From Rhodococcus sp. OK519 (GTDB lineage: Bacteria > Actinomycetota > Actinomycetes > Mycobacteriales > Mycobacteriaceae), in contig NZ_QAOW01000001.1 of the NCBI RefSeq assembly GCF_003051005.1, positions 248,001-312,000 on the forward strand: a DNA stretch of 64,000 nt. The letters run 5' to 3'. Under the pieces are notes generated by a model, which was given only the letters and a program-made list of their open reading frames with translations, was not told the DNA's origin and ran no database searches. A program made the position numbers and the translations under genes. The number at the start of each line of letters is the position of its first letter. Within the stretch, counting starts at the first letter, position 1. Below, piece after piece: positions 1-8,735 of this stretch.

Positions 1-26
1 ACCACCCCCGAAAGACAGGACGAACT

Positions 27-902
27 GTGACTCGGCCCGCCCACTCGAACCCGCCGAACCTTCATCCGTTCCGGGACCTCACCGCCGTCATCCCGAGAGG
101 TGACGGCCGGTACACCGCCCACATCGACCCGATCTGGACCATCGGGCCCAAGGTGCACGGCGGCTGCATGATGGCCATCTGCGCCGCCGCAGCCCGGCGG
201 GAATTGACCGGGACCGCGCCGGCGGATCTCCCCGTCGATCCGGCCGTCCAGGCACTGGCCGTGAGCGCCAACTATCTGGCGGCGCCGGACCCGGGCGACG
301 TCGACGTGGTCGCGACCGTCCGCAAGCGGGGCCGTCAGGTCTCGCTCGTGGACGTCGAACTGTCCCAGAACGGCCGGCCGGCCGTTCATGCCGCGGTCAC
401 CCTCGGCGCACCCGACGCGGGCGAACCGCACTACGCGCAGGAGCAGGCCCTCGCGCAACTTCCCGTCGAGCCCCCCGCTGAGGCCCATGCACTCGTCGCA
501 GATCACCCGATGGCCCAGATCGTGCACGTGTCCCAGGGCTGCGATCTGAGGGTCGACGGCTCGACGGCGCACTTCCTCAGCGGCAAGCAGGGCGAGCCGC
601 AGGTACGGATGTGGGCGCGGCCGTGGACGGCCGACGAGGAGGACCCGGCCACCGCGGCGCTGTTCGCGATCATGACCGGCGACATCTGCGCGCCCGTGAC
701 GATGAACCGTGGCATCTTCGGCTGGGCGCCCACCGTCCAGTTGACGACGTATCTGCGTCGGCAGCCGGCGCCGGGCTGGCTGCGCGTCATGGCGAGCTCG
801 ACGGTGCTGGGGGACACGTGGTTCGAGGAGGATCACACCGTGCTCGACTCGACCGGTGCGGTCGTGGTGCAGAGCCGTCAGCTCGCGATGATCCCGCGAT
901 AG
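27..902 (+). CDS. Acyl-CoA thioesterase family protein (TesB-like)
   Basis: A 291-aa protein that looks like a double-hotdog acyl-CoA thioesterase, expected to hydrolyse acyl-CoA to acid plus CoA in the cytoplasm. The N-terminal half carries a VHGGCMMAICAAAAR segment typical of the first hotdog helix in actinobacterial TesB-like proteins, and the C-terminal half has the second hotdog (around GIFGWAPTVQLTTYLRR). Length fits the family. The GTG start follows an AGGA stretch. It lies just upstream of proC on the same strand, but proC seems to have its own promoter. No particular substrate can be deduced. Confidence 0.75.
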   Translation: MTRPAHSNPPNLHPFRDLTAVIPRGDGRYTAHIDPIWTIGPKVHGGCMMAICAAAARRELTGTAPADLPVDPAVQALAVSANYLAAPDPGDVDVVATVRKRGRQVSLVDVELSQNGRPAVHAAVTLGAPDAGEPHYAQEQALAQLPVEPPAEAHALVADHPMAQIVHVSQGCDLRVDGSTAHFLSGKQGEPQVRMWARPWTADEEDPATAALFAIMTGDICAPVTMNRGIFGWAPTVQLTTYLRRQPAPGWLRVMASSTVLGDTWFEEDHTVLDSTGAVVVQSRQLAMIPR

Positions 903-931
903 GCGCCTGAGGCGCACAGGCACGGAGTGCC

Positions 932-937
932 TAAGCT
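932..937 (+). promoter_or_regulatory. Probable -10 hexamer of a leaderless proC promoter
   Basis: TAAGCT lies 6 nt before the proC ATG, the spacing expected if transcription starts at or within a base of the start codon. No Shine-Dalgarno sequence occurs at a usable distance, and no good -35 is visible. Leaderless mRNAs are common in mycobacteria and relatives; applying this here is inference. Confidence 0.45.
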
Positions 938-943
938 GTCCGC

Positions 944-1759
944 ATGACGAGAATTGCGGTGATCGGCGGCGGCAAGATCGGTGAGGCACTGGTCTCTGGG
1001 CTGTTGCAGGGTGGTCACGCGACACGGGACCTGGTTGTCGCCGAGCAGTACGAGGCGCGGGCCCAGGAGCTGGCCGCGACCTACTCGATCCGGGTCACGA
1101 CCCCCGCGGACGCGGCCGAAGGCGCGGACGTCATCGTCGTCGCCGTCAAGCCCACCGACGTCGACTCGGTGCTCGCCGCGCTGTCGAAGGTCGACCTCGA
1201 TGGTGAGCAGGAGCAGATCCTGGTCTCGCTGGCCGCGGGCATCCCGACGGCCCGCTACGAGTCGAAGCTGCCGGCCGGGTTCCCGGTTGTGCGCGTCATG
1301 CCGAATACGCCGATGCTCGTCGGGCAGGGCGCCAGCGCAATCGCGCCCGGTCGTCACGTCAAGCCCGCGCACCTCGATCTGGTTCGCGGCATCCTCGCGG
1401 CGGTCGGCACCGTCACGACGGTGCCGGAGTCGCAGATCGACGCGGTGACCGCCGTGTCCGGTTCGGGCCCGGCGTACTTCTTCCTCGCGGTCGAGGCCAT
1501 GATCGATGCCGGAGTGTCGCTGGGGCTGAGCCGGTCGACGGCGAGTGAGCTCGTGGTGCAGACGATGGTCGGTTCGGCGGCGATGCTCGCCGAGTCGGGG
1601 GAGAGCGCGACGGATCTACGGGTGGCGGTTACGTCGCCGGGCGGTACCACCGCGGCCGCAGTGCGTGCACTCGAGCAGGGCGGATTCCGGACGGCCTTCT
1701 ACGACGCCCTGTCCGCAGCGCGCGACAGGTCGGCCGAGTTGGGTGTCGCAGCCGAGTAG
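944..1759 (+). CDS. proC: Pyrroline-5-carboxylate reductase
   Basis: This 271-aa enzyme catalyses the last step of proline synthesis, NAD(P)H-dependent reduction of pyrroline-5-carboxylate, in the cytoplasm. An N-terminal Rossmann motif (IGGGKIGEALVSGLL) starts at residue 6. The family signatures VMPNTP (around residue 113) and SGSGPAYFFLAVEAM (around 170) are present, and the C-terminal dimerisation region contains VTSPGGTTAAAV. Length is normal. The gene order proC, small HTH gene, bS22 matches Rv0500-Rv0500B of M. tuberculosis, which supports the call. Confidence 0.96.
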   Translation: MTRIAVIGGGKIGEALVSGLLQGGHATRDLVVAEQYEARAQELAATYSIRVTTPADAAEGADVIVVAVKPTDVDSVLAALSKVDLDGEQEQILVSLAAGIPTARYESKLPAGFPVVRVMPNTPMLVGQGASAIAPGRHVKPAHLDLVRGILAAVGTVTTVPESQIDAVTAVSGSGPAYFFLAVEAMIDAGVSLGLSRSTASELVVQTMVGSAAMLAESGESATDLRVAVTSPGGTTAAAVRALEQGGFRTAFYDALSAARDRSAELGVAAE

Positions 1760-1911
1760 ATCGCGAACTTCGGATCGCGATTATCGATCTTGTTTGCAAC
1801 ACCCGTCGCATCAATCCCTCTGGTCCCGCTAAGCTCGGGGGCAGCACGTGCGTGTCTGGTCCGCCGGAGGGGAAGCCGGCGGCGCGACATGTGCCGGAGG
1901 TAATTGAAGAG

Positions 1912-2154
1912 ATGGGATCCATCGACAAACCTGAAAGGTCCCCCAGGGGACAGCAGGAAGGGCAGCCCGGTCTCGGCGGGACGCAGTTCCTCACGGTCGC
2001 CGAGGTTGCGGCTCTGATGAGGGTCTCGAAGATGACCGTGTACCGACTGGTGCACAGCGGTGAGCTGCCCGCGGTCCGCGTGGGCAGGTCGTTTCGTGTC
2101 CATGCCAAGGCCGTGCACGACTATCTGCAGACCTCGTATTTCGACGCCGGCTGA
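1912..2154 (+). CDS. Small excisionase-type helix-turn-helix DNA-binding protein (Rv0500A-like)
   Basis: An 80-aa protein with a MerR/excisionase-type winged HTH across most of its length: FLTVAEVAALMRVSKMTVYR is the HTH, and GELPAVRVGRSFRV is the wing. Such proteins bind DNA as small regulators. The ATG at 1912 is preferred because GGAGG lies 11 nt upstream; an in-frame extension back to 1852 has no comparable ribosome-binding site. By position and size it is the counterpart of Rv0500A. Target genes are unknown. A hairpin follows 20 nt after the stop. Confidence 0.85.
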   Translation: MGSIDKPERSPRGQQEGQPGLGGTQFLTVAEVAALMRVSKMTVYRLVHSGELPAVRVGRSFRVHAKAVHDYLQTSYFDAG

Positions 2155-2174
2155 CCAGCCGGAGACGAAAGGAT

Positions 2175-2198
2175 GGGGCTCGGTTTTTACCGAGCCCC
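2175..2198 (+). terminator. Hairpin after the HTH gene, probable terminator
   Basis: A perfect 10-bp stem, GGGGCTCGGT paired with ACCGAGCCCC around a TTTT loop, sits 20 nt after the HTH stop codon. There is no U-tract afterwards (a C-run follows), which is usual for actinobacterial terminators. Confidence 0.6.
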
Positions 2199-2364
2199 TC
2201 CCCCCGGTACGATCGTGAGTCGTCGTACCAGCCAGCCGGTGTCGTCAGGCGCTGGGGTCGTGAAAGCGGCCAGTGGCAACGAGGCCTCAGCGCCAGAGGA
2301 AGACATCAGGCGTACGTGACCGGCGTGCGCTGAACGCTAGAGAAGACTGTGAGGGACACCCACC

Positions 2365-2466
2365 ATGGGTTCAGTGATCAAGAAGCGCCGCAAGCGTATG
2401 TCCAAGAAGAAGCACCGCAAGCTGCTCCGTCGCACGCGCGTCCAGCGTCGGAAGCTCGGTAAGTAA
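2365..2466 (+). CDS. 30S ribosomal protein bS22 (AURKAIP1/COX24 domain, 33 aa)
   Basis: A 33-aa, extremely basic protein (starts [19 protein letters not shown], ends RRKLGK). It is almost wholly Lys and Arg and matches the tiny mycobacterial small-subunit protein bS22 (Rv0500B position), which lies near the decoding-centre face of the ribosome. A GAGGG Shine-Dalgarno precedes the ATG by about 10 nt. It is flanked by hairpins, so it is probably a single-gene transcript. It is easily missed by gene callers because of its size. Confidence 0.93.
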
Positions 2467-2475
2467 GAACTTGCT

Positions 2476-2513
2476 CACGGATGCCCGTCACCTCGCGGTG
2501 GCGGGCATCCGTG
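2476..2513 (+). terminator. Strong hairpin terminator after bS22 gene
   Basis: A 17-bp stem with one G-T wobble (arms 2476-2492 and 2497-2513, loop TCGC) starts 9 nt after the bS22 stop codon. It probably ends the short bS22 transcript and insulates the following epimerase gene, which has its own promoter. Confidence 0.8.
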
Positions 2514-2570
2514 TATTCGGGACCGGTTCGAACGACGTGTTGCCAGGGTGTAAAGGCTCGCGCGGAACCC

Positions 2571-2598
2571 TTGCCTCGCCCCCCGGATTCGTTAGGCT
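2571..2598 (+). promoter_or_regulatory. Probable promoter of the epimerase gene
   Basis: TTGCCT at 2571-2576 and TAGGCT at 2593-2598 are separated by 16 nt, resembling a primary-sigma -35/-10 pair. The predicted start of transcription is about 25 nt before the GTG at 2628. Called by eye. Confidence 0.5.
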
Positions 2599-2627
2599 CC
2601 CGGTGGGGCGAATGGACGGGGGAATCG

Positions 2628-3698
2628 GTGAGTCCTGACGATCGCGGCGTGCAGCCGCCTCGGGTGGTGCTGGTGACCGGCGCGAGCCGGTTCCCCGGCG
2701 GCTTCCTGGTGTCGAGGCTGGTGCAGGACCCGGGCATCGAGCGTGTCGTCGCGGTGGACGCCGTCTCACCCAGCAAGGACATGATGCGACGGATGGGCCG
2801 CGCCGAGTTCGTGCGGGCCGACATACGTAACCCGTTGATCGGCAAAGTGATCCGGGGCGCCGAGGTGGACACCGTGGTGCACGCGGCGACCGTGGCGCAG
2901 GCCCCGCGGTCCGGCAGTCGGGCGGCGATGAAGGACATGAACGTCATCGGGGCGATGCAGCTGTTCGCGGTGTGCCAGAAGTCGCCCAGCGTGCGCAAGG
3001 TAGTGCTGCGGTCCGCGTCGGCTGTCTACGGAGGCAGCCCTGGCGATCCGGCCAAGTTCACCGAGGAGATGGGCGCGCGGCGCCCACCGCGCGGAGCCTG
3101 GGCGCGGGACTGCATCGACATCGAGGGCTACGCACGGGCCCTGGGACGACGACGTCCCGACATCGCGGTCTCCATCCTGCGGCTCGCGCCCCTCATGGGT
3201 CCCCACCGGCACGGATGGGTGGCGCGCTACCTGTCGTCCCCGATCGTGCCGAGCATCCTCGGTCGCGACGCCCGCCTGCAACTGCTGCACGAGGAGGACG
3301 CGCTCGCCGCGCTCCACCGGGCCACCGTGACCGGGCCCACCGGGACCTTCAACGTCGCCGGGGACGGGATCGTCATGATGTCGCAAGCCGTGCGCCGGGC
3401 CGGGCGCGTCGAGGTGCCGATGCCGTTCTCGCTGTTCCGCAGTGCCGGACGCGCCCTGATGGGATCGCAGATGCGGTCCTTCACGAAGGAACAGCTCGAC
3501 TACTTCCACTACGGATGCGGACTCGACACGACGCGAATGCGCGCCGAACTCGGCTTCGAACCGCGCTGGACGACGGTGCAGGCGCTCGACGACTTCGTCC
3601 GCGGCACCGGACTGACCCCGGTGATCCGGCCGGAGTGGGTGGACCGCGCCGAGGCGACGGCGTTGGGACTCGTCGGGGCGGGTGGTCAGGGCGGGTGA
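2628..3698 (+). CDS. NAD-dependent epimerase/dehydratase family protein (GalE2-like)
   Basis: An extended short-chain dehydrogenase of 356 aa that probably acts on a nucleotide sugar. The Rossmann loop VVLVTGASRFPGGFL lies near the N-terminus, and DIRN and VDTVVHAA follow. The usual YxxxK is replaced by a DIEGYARALG-type segment, as in the Rv0501 (galE2) family, so classical UDP-galactose epimerase activity is not assured. The GTG at 2628 is chosen because a G-rich SD-like run lies 5 nt upstream and because earlier in-frame starts fall inside the bS22 terminator. It is followed 48 nt later by an acyltransferase, as in M. tuberculosis. Confidence 0.8.
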   Translation: MSPDDRGVQPPRVVLVTGASRFPGGFLVSRLVQDPGIERVVAVDAVSPSKDMMRRMGRAEFVRADIRNPLIGKVIRGAEVDTVVHAATVAQAPRSGSRAAMKDMNVIGAMQLFAVCQKSPSVRKVVLRSASAVYGGSPGDPAKFTEEMGARRPPRGAWARDCIDIEGYARALGRRRPDIAVSILRLAPLMGPHRHGWVARYLSSPIVPSILGRDARLQLLHEEDALAALHRATVTGPTGTFNVAGDGIVMMSQAVRRAGRVEVPMPFSLFRSAGRALMGSQMRSFTKEQLDYFHYGCGLDTTRMRAELGFEPRWTTVQALDDFVRGTGLTPVIRPEWVDRAEATALGLVGAGGQGG

Positions 3699-3746
3699 CC
3701 GGTCGGCGCGTCGAGTGAGCAGAGCGATCCGAACGAGCAGGGGGTC

Positions 3747-4823
3747 ATGGTGAACGAGGTGGCGAAGGTGATTCCGTTGCACGCGGACGCGCGCGTTCGG
3801 TCTGCACGTGATCGAGCGACGGATCGACGTTCGTCCCGCCCGGTGCCCGACAGCGAGGCGACCCCCCTCCACAGCGACGACGGCTTCGCGGACGGGACGT
3901 CCGACGACGGCGCGGCCGGGACGTCCGACGACGGCGCGACCGGGACGTCCGACGGCTTCGCGGACGGGAGCGGCCTACGCGCCCGAGTCGCCGGGCAGGT
4001 GGCCGGCGCTGCCGGGTTCGTTCGCCGCCGACTGGCCGGCGACTACGAGGTGGACGAGTTCGGGTACGACCCGCACTTCGCCGACGGTGTCTTCCTCCCC
4101 GCGCTGCGTCCGCTGTTCGAGAAGTGGTTCCGCGTCGAGACCCGGGGCGTCGAGAACATCCCGGCACACGGGGGCGCGCTCGTCGTCGCCAACCACGCCG
4201 GGGTGGTGCCGATCGACGCGCTCATGACGTCCGTCGCCGTGCACGACCACCATCCGCAGCAGCGCGCCCTGCGGATGCTCGCGGCCGACCTGGCCTTCGA
4301 GATGCCCGTCGTCGGCAACATCGCCCGCAAGGCCGGCCACACGCTCGCGTGCCATCCCGACGCCGAGCGGCTACTGCGTGGCGGCGAGGTCGCGGCGGTG
4401 TTCCCGGAGGGCTACAAGGGCATCGGCAAACCGTTCTCCGAGCGGTACAAGCTGCAACGGTTCGGCCGCGGCGGATTCGTCTCCGCCGCGATGCGGGCCG
4501 GGGTACCGATCATCCCGTGCTCCATCGTCGGATCCGAGGAGATCTACCCCAAGATCGGTGACATCGCGCCGCTGGCCAGGTTGCTGAACATGCCGTACTT
4601 CCCGGTGACCCCGTTGTTCCCGCACCTGGGTCCGCTCGGCCTCGTGCCGCTGCCGTCGAAGTGGTACATCGAGTTCGGGACGCCCATTCCCACCGACACC
4701 TACGCCGCGGCCGAGGCCGACGACCCGATGGTGCTGTTCGAGGTCACCGACCACGTCCGCGAGATCATCCAGCAGACGCTCTACCGACTGCTGGCGCAGC
4801 GCCGCAACGTCTTCATGGGCTGA
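3747..4823 (+). CDS. Lysophospholipid/1-acylglycerol-phosphate acyltransferase family protein (Rv0502-like)
   Basis: A 358-aa PlsC-type acyltransferase, probably membrane-associated and acting in glycerolipid synthesis or remodelling. The catalytic NHAGVVPID (H-x4-D) motif is near residue 150, and FPEGYKGIG is the second conserved block. About 80 N-terminal residues form a low-complexity Asp/Gly/Ser/Thr linker encoded by a 24-bp tandem repeat; they precede the catalytic domain and vary in such families. The start could be ATG 3747 or GTG 3750. The 3' end overlaps the converging hydrolase gene by 43 nt. Confidence 0.85.
   Translation: MVNEVAKVIPLHADARVRSARDRATDRRSSRPVPDSEATPLHSDDGFADGTSDDGAAGTSDDGATGTSDGFADGSGLRARVAGQVAGAAGFVRRRLAGDYEVDEFGYDPHFADGVFLPALRPLFEKWFRVETRGVENIPAHGGALVVANHAGVVPIDALMTSVAVHDHHPQQRALRMLAADLAFEMPVVGNIARKAGHTLACHPDAERLLRGGEVAAVFPEGYKGIGKPFSERYKLQRFGRGGFVSAAMRAGVPIIPCSIVGSEEIYPKIGDIAPLARLLNMPYFPVTPLFPHLGPLGLVPLPSKWYIEFGTPIPTDTYAAAEADDPMVLFEVTDHVREIIQQTLYRLLAQRRNVFMG
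3894..3953 (+). repeat. 24-bp in-frame tandem repeat (about 2.5 copies)
   Basis: Two near-identical 24-bp units (3894-3917, 3918-3941; one base differs) and a 12-bp partial third copy encode [16 protein letters not shown] and GTSD. The unit is a multiple of three, so changes in copy number keep frame in the N-terminal linker of the acyltransferase. Confidence 0.85.
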
Positions 4824-5929
4824 ACCCGCGACGCTCCGCGGTCGGCGGCCAGTTCCGTCAGCAGGGCGTGTTCACGACGACGACTGAGAATCGCGCCCAC
4901 CGCCCCACCGACCGCGCCGAGCAGCAGCGCCGTCGGGATGCCCACCTTCGCGGCCTTGCGCCCCGTGCGGAAATCCCGGACCGCCCAGCCCCGGTGCTTG
5001 GCGACTTCCCGGAGATCGGCGTCGGGGTTGACCGCCACGGCGGTGCCCACCAGCGACAGCATCGGGACGTCGTTGTAGCTGTCCGAGTACGCGGTGCAGC
5101 GCTTGAGATTGAGACCCTCGCGTACCGCGAGCGTGCGCACCGCGTGCGCCTTACCCAGCCCGTGCAGGATGTCGCCCACGAGCCGACCCGTGAACACGCC
5201 GTCCTCGCTCTCGGCGACGGTGCCCAGAGCGCCGGTCAGGCCGAGGCGCTTGGCGATCACCTGTGCCAGTTCGACGGGTGTGGCGGTCACGAGCCACACC
5301 TGTTGGCCCGCGTCGAGGTGCATCTGCGCGAGGGCGCGGGTGCCGGCCCAGATCTTGTCGGCGATCACCTCGTCGTAGATCTCCTCGCCGAGACGGGCGA
5401 GTTCGGCGGTGGAACGGCCCGCGACGAACGACAGCGCCTTCTCCCGGCCCTCCGCGACGTCCTCGCTGTTCTCCTTGCCGGTGATGCGGAACTTGACCTG
5501 CTTCCACGCGAAGTCGACCAGGTCGGAGGTCCTGAGGTACTTGCGGGCGGCGAGACCGCGCGCGAAATGGATGATCGACGCGCCCTGCACCATCGTGTTG
5601 TCGACGTCGAAGAACGCGGCGGCCGTGAGATCCCGCGGAACGGCGGGCTCGGCAGGGAGCCCTGGAACATCGGGAACCTCGACGCCGGGCGCGGCCTCCG
5701 GTTCGGTCGGTTCGAGCGAGGCTTCGGCCTCGAGGGCGGCGGCAGCTTCGGCGGCTTCGGCCTCTTGTATCGCGAGCGCGGCGTCCGCGCTCGCCTCGCC
5801 GGCGAGATTGGCGCGCAACTCGGCTTCGCTCGGACCCAGCAGATTGCGGATCCTGCGGCGGCCCGGACGCAGGATTCCGGACAGACCCACACCGAATCTC
5901 GCGCCGTTCGGCAGTGATCGTCCAGGCAC
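4781..5929 (-). CDS. HAD-IB family hydrolase (SerB1-like phosphatase)
   Basis: A HAD-superfamily phosphatase of about 382 aa. Motif I is [10 protein letters not shown] with the nucleophilic Asp, the Thr motif is WLVTATP, and motif IV is [11 protein letters not shown]. The fold belongs to subfamily IB, together with phosphoserine phosphatase; synteny points to Rv0505c. An Ala/Glu-rich region of about 60 residues precedes the domain, and an Ala/Gly-rich hydrophobic stretch ([18 protein letters not shown]) near the C-terminus may be a membrane anchor. GTG 5929 is preferred because GGGAGG lies 5 nt upstream; ATG 5944 in the same frame is the alternative. Its 3' end overlaps the opposing acyltransferase gene. 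Confidence 0.85.
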   Translation of the reverse strand: MPGRSLPNGARFGVGLSGILRPGRRRIRNLLGPSEAELRANLAGEASADAALAIQEAEAAEAAAALEAEASLEPTEPEAAPGVEVPDVPGLPAEPAVPRDLTAAAFFDVDNTMVQGASIIHFARGLAARKYLRTSDLVDFAWKQVKFRITGKENSEDVAEGREKALSFVAGRSTAELARLGEEIYDEVIADKIWAGTRALAQMHLDAGQQVWLVTATPVELAQVIAKRLGLTGALGTVAESEDGVFTGRLVGDILHGLGKAHAVRTLAVREGLNLKRCTAYSDSYNDVPMLSLVGTAVAVNPDADLREVAKHRGWAVRDFRTGRKAAKVGIPTALLLGAVGGAVGAILSRRREHALLTELAADRGASRVQPMKTLRRCASSR

Positions 5930-6119
5930 TCGCACCTCCCGCATCGAAGACAGCTCCGGCTCACCTCTGGCTCACCCTAGCTCGCGTGATGGCACCGATC
6001 CTGCTGGATCGTCCCGCCGTCTGCGGCGTGTGATGTTCGTCTCGAAACGGAACGGTTCGGAACTGCCGTGGCGGGGCGCTCGCGAACGCCGCCCGGCGGC
6101 TCGAGGAAGACTGGAGCGC

Positions 6120-6383
6120 ATGGATCAGTCGCGACACCGGATCACTCTGCTCACCCGCGACGGCTGCGGTGCGTGCCGCCCGGCGCGCGAGACGCTCGAG
6201 GGGATCTGCCGCGAGTTCGAACTCGAACTGACCTGCGTGGACGTCGACGAGGCCGCCGCCGAGAACCCCGATCTGCGTGCCGAGTACGGCGACCGGTTGC
6301 CGGTCGTCCTCCTCGACGACAAGGAGCACAGCTACTGGGAGGTCGACGAGGACCGGTTGCGCGCGGACCTCTCGGCAGGCTGA
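6120..6383 (+). CDS. Glutaredoxin-like/DUF836 thioredoxin-fold protein (Rv0508-like)
   Basis: An 87-aa thioredoxin-fold protein with the redox motif GCGACRPAR (CxxC) about 18 residues from the start, followed by VVLLDDKEHS, consistent with the cis-Pro segment region. It probably does thiol-disulfide exchange in the cytoplasm. The ATG at 6120 gives a compact domain; the open frame runs far upstream with no coding character. It sits directly before rex-hemA, as Rv0508 sits before hemA, but a Rex-type operator separates it from that operon. Confidence 0.8.
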   Translation: MDQSRHRITLLTRDGCGACRPARETLEGICREFELELTCVDVDEAAAENPDLRAEYGDRLPVVLLDDKEHSYWEVDEDRLRADLSAG

Positions 6384-6491
6384 TCCCGGGCCCGCGGCAC
6401 CACTCGGATCGGCGAGTGGGAAGGGTCACCCCGGACCGTCGGATTCGATCGCTCTGCAGGTGAGAGCACGTCTGAGGGCGGTCGGGCAACT

Positions 6492-6509
6492 TTGTGCATG
6501 GCTTCACAA
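6492..6509 (+). promoter_or_regulatory. Rex-type operator upstream of rex-hemACDB
   Basis: TTGTGCATGGCTTCACAA is an inverted repeat, TTGTG-N8-CACAA, the arm and spacer layout of the Streptomyces Rex operator, which controls the rex-hemACD operon. Its left arm coincides with a possible -35 (TTGTGC, 6492-6497) placed 17 nt before TACCGT (6515-6520), so bound Rex would block the promoter. CRP-family sites (TGTGA-N6-TCACA) look similar, so a CRP-type regulator is an alternative. Confidence 0.75.
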
Positions 6510-6591
6510 GCGGTTACCGTGGTGTGAACAAACGCCCCGGACCTTCGCGGAAGGCCGGGGTACACGGCCGACCGGACGAGGAGCCATCGAC

Positions 6592-7365
6592 GTGAGTGAA
6601 CAGCACCAGACGCAGGGGTCAGTGACCCGCGGCGTCGCCGGGGCTGCTCCCTCCGCGCCGCAGCACCGGGACATTCCCCAGGCTACGGTGACGCGCCTCG
6701 CGACATACCTGCGGGTCCTCGGATTGCTCGCCGACGAGGGCGCCATCATCGTCTCGAGCGAGGAACTCGCCGCGGCGTCCGGCGTCGGATCGGCCAAACT
6801 GCGCAAGGACCTGTCGTTTCTGGGCCCCAACGGTGTTCGCGGCGTCGGCTACGACGTCACCCGGCTGCGGGCGCGGATCGAGTCCGCGCTGGGCCTCGAC
6901 CGTGGCCACCGTGTGGTGCTCGTGGGTGTCGGCAACCTCGGGCGCGCTCTCGCTGGATACGGCGGCTTCGACCGCCGCGGCTTCTCGATGGTGGGCCTGT
7001 TCGATCGTGACCCCGCACTCGTCGGCGCCGACATCGGCGGCCTGACGGTCCGGGACGTCGCCGAACTGGCCGACGCCTGCCGCGAACTCGACGCCACGAT
7101 CGGCGTCATCGCCACCCCGGACACCGCCGCGCAGGACGTGTGCGATCAGCTCGTGGGTGCCGGACTGCGTTGCATTCTCAGCTTCTCTCCGCTCACGCTG
7201 GAGATTCCCGACCACGTCGAGATGCGCCGGGTGGATCTCGCCATGGAGATGCAGGTGCTCTCCTTCAACCTGGCTCGCAACGAGGAACAGTCTCCCCAGC
7301 AGGCCACCGCCGCACCAGTGGCGGTCGGCGCTTCGACCAGAAACGGATCGGTGATCAGGCCGTGA
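6592..7365 (+). CDS. rex: Redox-sensing transcriptional repressor Rex
   Basis: A 257-aa NADH/NAD+-sensing repressor. A winged-helix domain fills roughly residues 25-100 ([13 protein letters not shown], then [16 protein letters not shown]). A Rossmann domain follows with [12 protein letters not shown], and the C-terminal domain-swap helix is near [16 protein letters not shown]. In the family, Rex releases DNA when NADH rises, derepressing respiratory genes. GTG 6592 has GAGGAG 8 nt upstream. The stop overlaps the hemA start (GTGA), so the genes are translationally coupled, and an 18-bp Rex-type operator lies upstream, which suggests autoregulation. Confidence 0.96.
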   Translation: MSEQHQTQGSVTRGVAGAAPSAPQHRDIPQATVTRLATYLRVLGLLADEGAIIVSSEELAAASGVGSAKLRKDLSFLGPNGVRGVGYDVTRLRARIESALGLDRGHRVVLVGVGNLGRALAGYGGFDRRGFSMVGLFDRDPALVGADIGGLTVRDVAELADACRELDATIGVIATPDTAAQDVCDQLVGAGLRCILSFSPLTLEIPDHVEMRRVDLAMEMQVLSFNLARNEEQSPQQATAAPVAVGASTRNGSVIRP

Positions 7366-8735
7366 GTGTGCTTCTCGTCGGGATCTCGCACCGAAGTGCT
7401 CCCGTCTCCGTCCTCGAGCGGATCGCGGTCACCGATACGGACCGCCCGAAGCTGACGGACAAGATGCTCGCCTCGGCGCACATCTCCGAGGCGATGATCG
7501 TCTCGACGTGCAACCGCATCGAGATCTACGCGGTCGTCGACGCGTTCCACGGTGCACTCACCGAGATCGGCGACCTGCTCACCACACACTCCGGCCTCGA
7601 CATCACCGAACTGCACAAGCACGCATACGTCCGGTACAGCGAGGCTGCCGCCGAACACCTCTTCGCGGTCGCCAGCGGCCTCGACTCGATGGTCATCGGC
7701 GAGCAGCAGATCCTCGGTCAGATCCGTGCCGCCTACGCCGCGTCCGACGCGCAGCAGGCCGCGGGCCGCGCGCTGCACGAGTTGGCGCAGCAGGCACTGC
7801 GGGTGGGTAAGCGGGTCCACTCCGAGACCGGCATCGACGCCGCAGGCGCATCCGTGGTGTCCGTCGCCCTCGACCGCGCTGCAGGGGTCCTCGGTGACGG
7901 TGGACTGGTCGGCCGTACCGCGGTCGTCCTCGGTGCCGGCGCGATGGGCAGCCTGTCGGTCGCGCACCTCACGCGCGCCGGTATCGGACGCATCCTCGTC
8001 GTCAACCGGACCCGCGAGCGCGCCGAGCACCTGGCGGCCACCGCGGCGGGCAACGGGGTCGACGCGGTCGCGATGAGCTTCGACGACCTGTCCGACGCGA
8101 TGGCCCAGTCCGACGTCCTGGTCACCTGTACCGGCGCGGTCGGCTCCGTCGTCACCCTCGCGGACACGCACCGGGCGCTCGCCCGACCGGACCGCGAACC
8201 GGGCCGCCCGCTCGTCATCTGCGACCTCGGTCTGCCGCGCGACGTCGAACCCGCCGTCGCCGGGCTGCCCGAGGTGGTCGTGCTCGACATGGCTGCGCTG
8301 CAGCGTGATCCGGCCGCCGGTGCCGCCGCGTCCGACGCCGACGCCGCCCGCGAGATCGTCGCCTCCGAGCTCTCCCAGTACCTCGCCTCGCAGCGTCTCG
8401 CGGAGGTCACCCCGACCGTCACTGCGCTGCGTCAGCGCGCCGCCGAGGTAGTCGAGGCCGAACTGCTGCGCCTCGACTCCCGCCTGCCCGGTCTGGACGA
8501 TCCGCAGCGCGACGAGGTGGCGCGCACCGTCCGCCGCGTCGTCGACAAACTGCTGCACGCGCCGACCGTCCGGGTCAAGCAACTCGCGTCGACCCCGGGC
8601 GGCGACACGTACGCCGCAGCGCTGCGGGAACTCTTCGAACTGCGTCCCGGATCGGCCGAGGCTGTCGCCGCGCCGATCGATCTCGGCGAATTCACCGCCG
8701 GACCCGACATCACAGGAAAGGATGCGCAGGCATGA
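7362..8735 (+). CDS. hemA: Glutamyl-tRNA reductase
   Basis: This 457-aa enzyme starts C5 heme biosynthesis: NADPH-dependent reduction of glutamyl-tRNA to glutamate-1-semialdehyde. The catalytic Cys lies in [11 protein letters not shown] near residue 50; the NADPH domain has VLGAGAMGS, and the C-terminal helical dimerisation domain is complete. The GTG overlaps the rex stop codon and the end overlaps hemC (ATGA), so rex-hemA-hemC form one translational unit. Its product is the substrate of HemL, encoded at about 24-25 kb in this window. Confidence 0.97.
   Translation: MSVLLVGISHRSAPVSVLERIAVTDTDRPKLTDKMLASAHISEAMIVSTCNRIEIYAVVDAFHGALTEIGDLLTTHSGLDITELHKHAYVRYSEAAAEHLFAVASGLDSMVIGEQQILGQIRAAYAASDAQQAAGRALHELAQQALRVGKRVHSETGIDAAGASVVSVALDRAAGVLGDGGLVGRTAVVLGAGAMGSLSVAHLTRAGIGRILVVNRTRERAEHLAATAAGNGVDAVAMSFDDLSDAMAQSDVLVTCTGAVGSVVTLADTHRALARPDREPGRPLVICDLGLPRDVEPAVAGLPEVVVLDMAALQRDPAAGAAASDADAAREIVASELSQYLASQRLAEVTPTVTALRQRAAEVVEAELLRLDSRLPGLDDPQRDEVARTVRRVVDKLLHAPTVRVKQLASTPGGDTYAAALRELFELRPGSAEAVAAPIDLGEFTAGPDITGKDAQA

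Noticed and set aside
1852-1911. Upstream extension of the small HTH protein
   Set aside because: No ribosome-binding site for it, while GGAGG fits ATG 1912.
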